Part shown: positions 29,518-30,661 of the stretch, one piece after another
How the letters are laid out: every line of letters starts with the position of its first letter
Position numbering within the stretch: position 1 is the first letter of the stretch
Assembly: GCA_004335635.1 (NCBI GenBank)
Contig: QAXH01005378.1
Location: 1-30,661, forward strand
DNA length: 30,661 nt
Origin: Chloromonas sp. AAM2
Lineage: Eukaryota > Chlorophyta > Chlorophyceae > Chlamydomonadales > Chlamydomonadaceae
Reading direction: 5' to 3'
Notes under the pieces: generated by a model
Seen by the model: the letters and a program-made list of their open reading frames with translations, nothing else
Told to the model about the DNA's origin: nothing
The model's database searches: none
Position numbers and translations under genes: made by a program

Positions 29518-30579
29518 ATGGCAACCGCCTTGCGCCATGCGCACATGCAATCGACGTCACTGCGCCCAGGCTCGTGTCAACTGCCTCGTATCGCCCTGCT
29601 GAACCGGTGCCAGCTTCGTTTGACGGTTCCACAGCCTTGTCAGCTCAGCATGGGCCCGGTCCCATGGAGATACTCCACAGCTGCTACACCGCAATTTTCC
29701 TTGCGTCTGGGTGGAAACACTCACCTGAACTGGGCGGGGCTGTGTCGTGCCACGCCCAAAGGCCCATCATCCGGCAGTCAACGGCGGTCAGCCTCTGGTG
29801 GATCCAGCGCAGAGGAGAAGAAGCGGCTCAAGGCTGCTCGCTCAGCAGGCAGGTAAGTCATGCAGAGGCCTCACTACAAAGCATAACTTCAATGTTGTCA
29901 TAGGTATTTCGAGATTGCCAGATATTGAGATGGTCAGCGAGGCTGGGCATTTCTGTTACCTTGGCATGCTGACAGCAGCCATCAACCAGTGTCAGCCATA
30001 TTGTCCTGCCCGTGTCGTACACACGTAATATATTACAGGTGTTGCAGCACGGGGACCCACATGCGCTGAGCAAAGCGCTAGCAGGCCATCTACTAGCCTA
30101 GGATGGATACCATCGTGACCGACCCCGAGCAACAGAAGTAATGCCTTTATTGTCAATGGTTTCCAGGACTGATTGGTCGGCAGGCAAACCCGAGCCTGAC
30201 CCGCAACAGCCTCTCTTTTCCCACGAACATTATTAATAATGATACTCTACTATTGACGTCATAATCATTACTATATCTACTACTATTATTACTATTAATC
30301 ATTGATTATGATTATCACTGTTATTATCAGTATTGTTACTTTGAGACAAGTATGCTATTGTATTTTGAGGCTGCTAGCGAAGTTAAACCTGAGCGCCAGT
30401 TGCCTCTCCTTTCCATTATTACTTATTTGTTTTTACTGTTATTTCTGTTTTCCAGGGCTGCTCGATTGGCAGGTCAGCCCGAACCTGACCCCTCATCCGT
30501 CATCAAGGATCCTTCAGAACCCGCTCCAGCCGATGCACAACGGTACTGGTCCGACGTGCTAGCCAGAGTCACTAAGTGA
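29518..30579 (+). CDS. Unknown small protein with organelle-transit-like N-terminus (2 exons, 152 aa, possibly partial)
   Basis: Exons 29518-29852 and 30456-30579 join in phase at AG|G (Arg112). The first ~95 residues are rich in Arg, Ser, Pro and Ala with almost no acidic residues, including IALLNRCQLRL and PWRYSTAATPQFSLRL, as in mitochondrial or plastid transit peptides. A charged helix-like piece (SAEEKKRLKAARSAGR) follows, then a Pro/Glu-rich linker and the C-terminus RYWSDVLARVTK. The ATG has a good context (CCACAATGG). The protein is not recognised. The TGA at 30577-30579 overlaps a perfect donor (TAA|GTGAGT), so the gene could instead splice onward past the window. The peptide AARSAGR before the intron is echoed as AARLAGQ after it, and a third degraded copy lies inside the intron. 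Confidence 0.45.
29828..30493 (+). repeat. Three-copy exon-edge repeat across the intron of the last gene
   Basis: Copy 1 is the exon 1 end (AAGGCTGCTCGCTCAGCAGG, 29830-29849). Copy 3 is the exon 2 start (AGGGCTGCTCGATTGGCAGG from 30454), 16 of 20 bases identical. Copy 2, about 30163-30195, includes an acceptor-like TTCCAG and matches copy 3 ungapped at 25 of 34 bases, through a shared CCTGACCC end. Confidence 0.8.
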
Positions 30580-30639
30580 GTTCACCTGGTGCCATTCAAG
30601 GATGAGCATGAAGGGACGTGTGTGGGCGTGTGTGTGTGT

Positions 30640-30661
30640 GGGGGGGGGGGGGGGGGGGGGG
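30640..30661 (+). repeat. Terminal G homopolymer
   Basis: Twenty-two G in a row at the window end, after a GT-rich run. It may be a real G tract or a contig-end sequencing artefact. Confidence 0.9.

Noticed and set aside
1..30661. Operon or shared pathway among the genes
   Set aside because: Genes are kilobases apart, each intron-rich with its own start and (where seen) polyadenylation signal; this is ordinary nuclear organisation.

Overview
This is nuclear DNA from a eukaryote, most likely a chlorophycean green alga of the Chlamydomonas/volvocine kind. Its genes are cut into many short exons with GT-AG (and two GC-AG) introns, usually joined at CAG|G. Candidate TGTAA polyadenylation signals lie after two genes. 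The mitochondrial ATP synthase alpha subunit is an intron-rich, presequence-bearing nuclear gene here, as is known for chlorophycean algae, whereas land plants keep atp1 in the mitochondrion. The class is inferred; I could not search a database.

Layout, all confident genes on the + strand. 1-3020: no confident gene, decayed coding-like stretches near the left end. 3021-7424: a nine-exon family GT4 glycosyltransferase (435 aa) with a signal peptide. 7425-10041: intergenic, with a 214-bp inverted-repeat element (9265-9478) and an inverted copy of a dispersed repeat that also sits in a glycosyltransferase intron. 10042-13978: ATP synthase alpha (11 exons, 564 aa). 13979-17496: 3' UTR, a second element of the inverted-repeat family and scattered coding-like fragments. 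17497-26416: a 14-exon Zn/Cd-type P1B heavy-metal ATPase (about 1017 aa) with an N-terminal CCxxE metal domain and a Cys/His-rich tail. 26417-29517: 3' flank, a duplicated 3'-flank block, another inverted-repeat element, no confident gene. 29518-30579: a small two-exon gene of unknown function with an organelle-transit-like N-terminus. The window ends in a run of G.

The four genes are separate nuclear units; nothing suggests one pathway. I joined exons by hand, requiring reading phase to be kept at every junction. All 32 junctions satisfy this, and the three recognised proteins then read continuously through their family motifs.

The most striking pattern is that exon edges have been copied, splice site included, into the neighbouring intron. 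At least seven cases occur in three of the four genes. One is a five-fold 66-bp array in which every unit carries an in-frame 5' splice site. Another is a three-copy arrangement whose outer copies lie at the two ends of an intron, as expected if the intron arose by tandem duplication. Other points are a DKSGT in place of DKTGT at the ATPase phosphorylation site, a long insertion just before its GDGIND motif, and several families of small dispersed elements.
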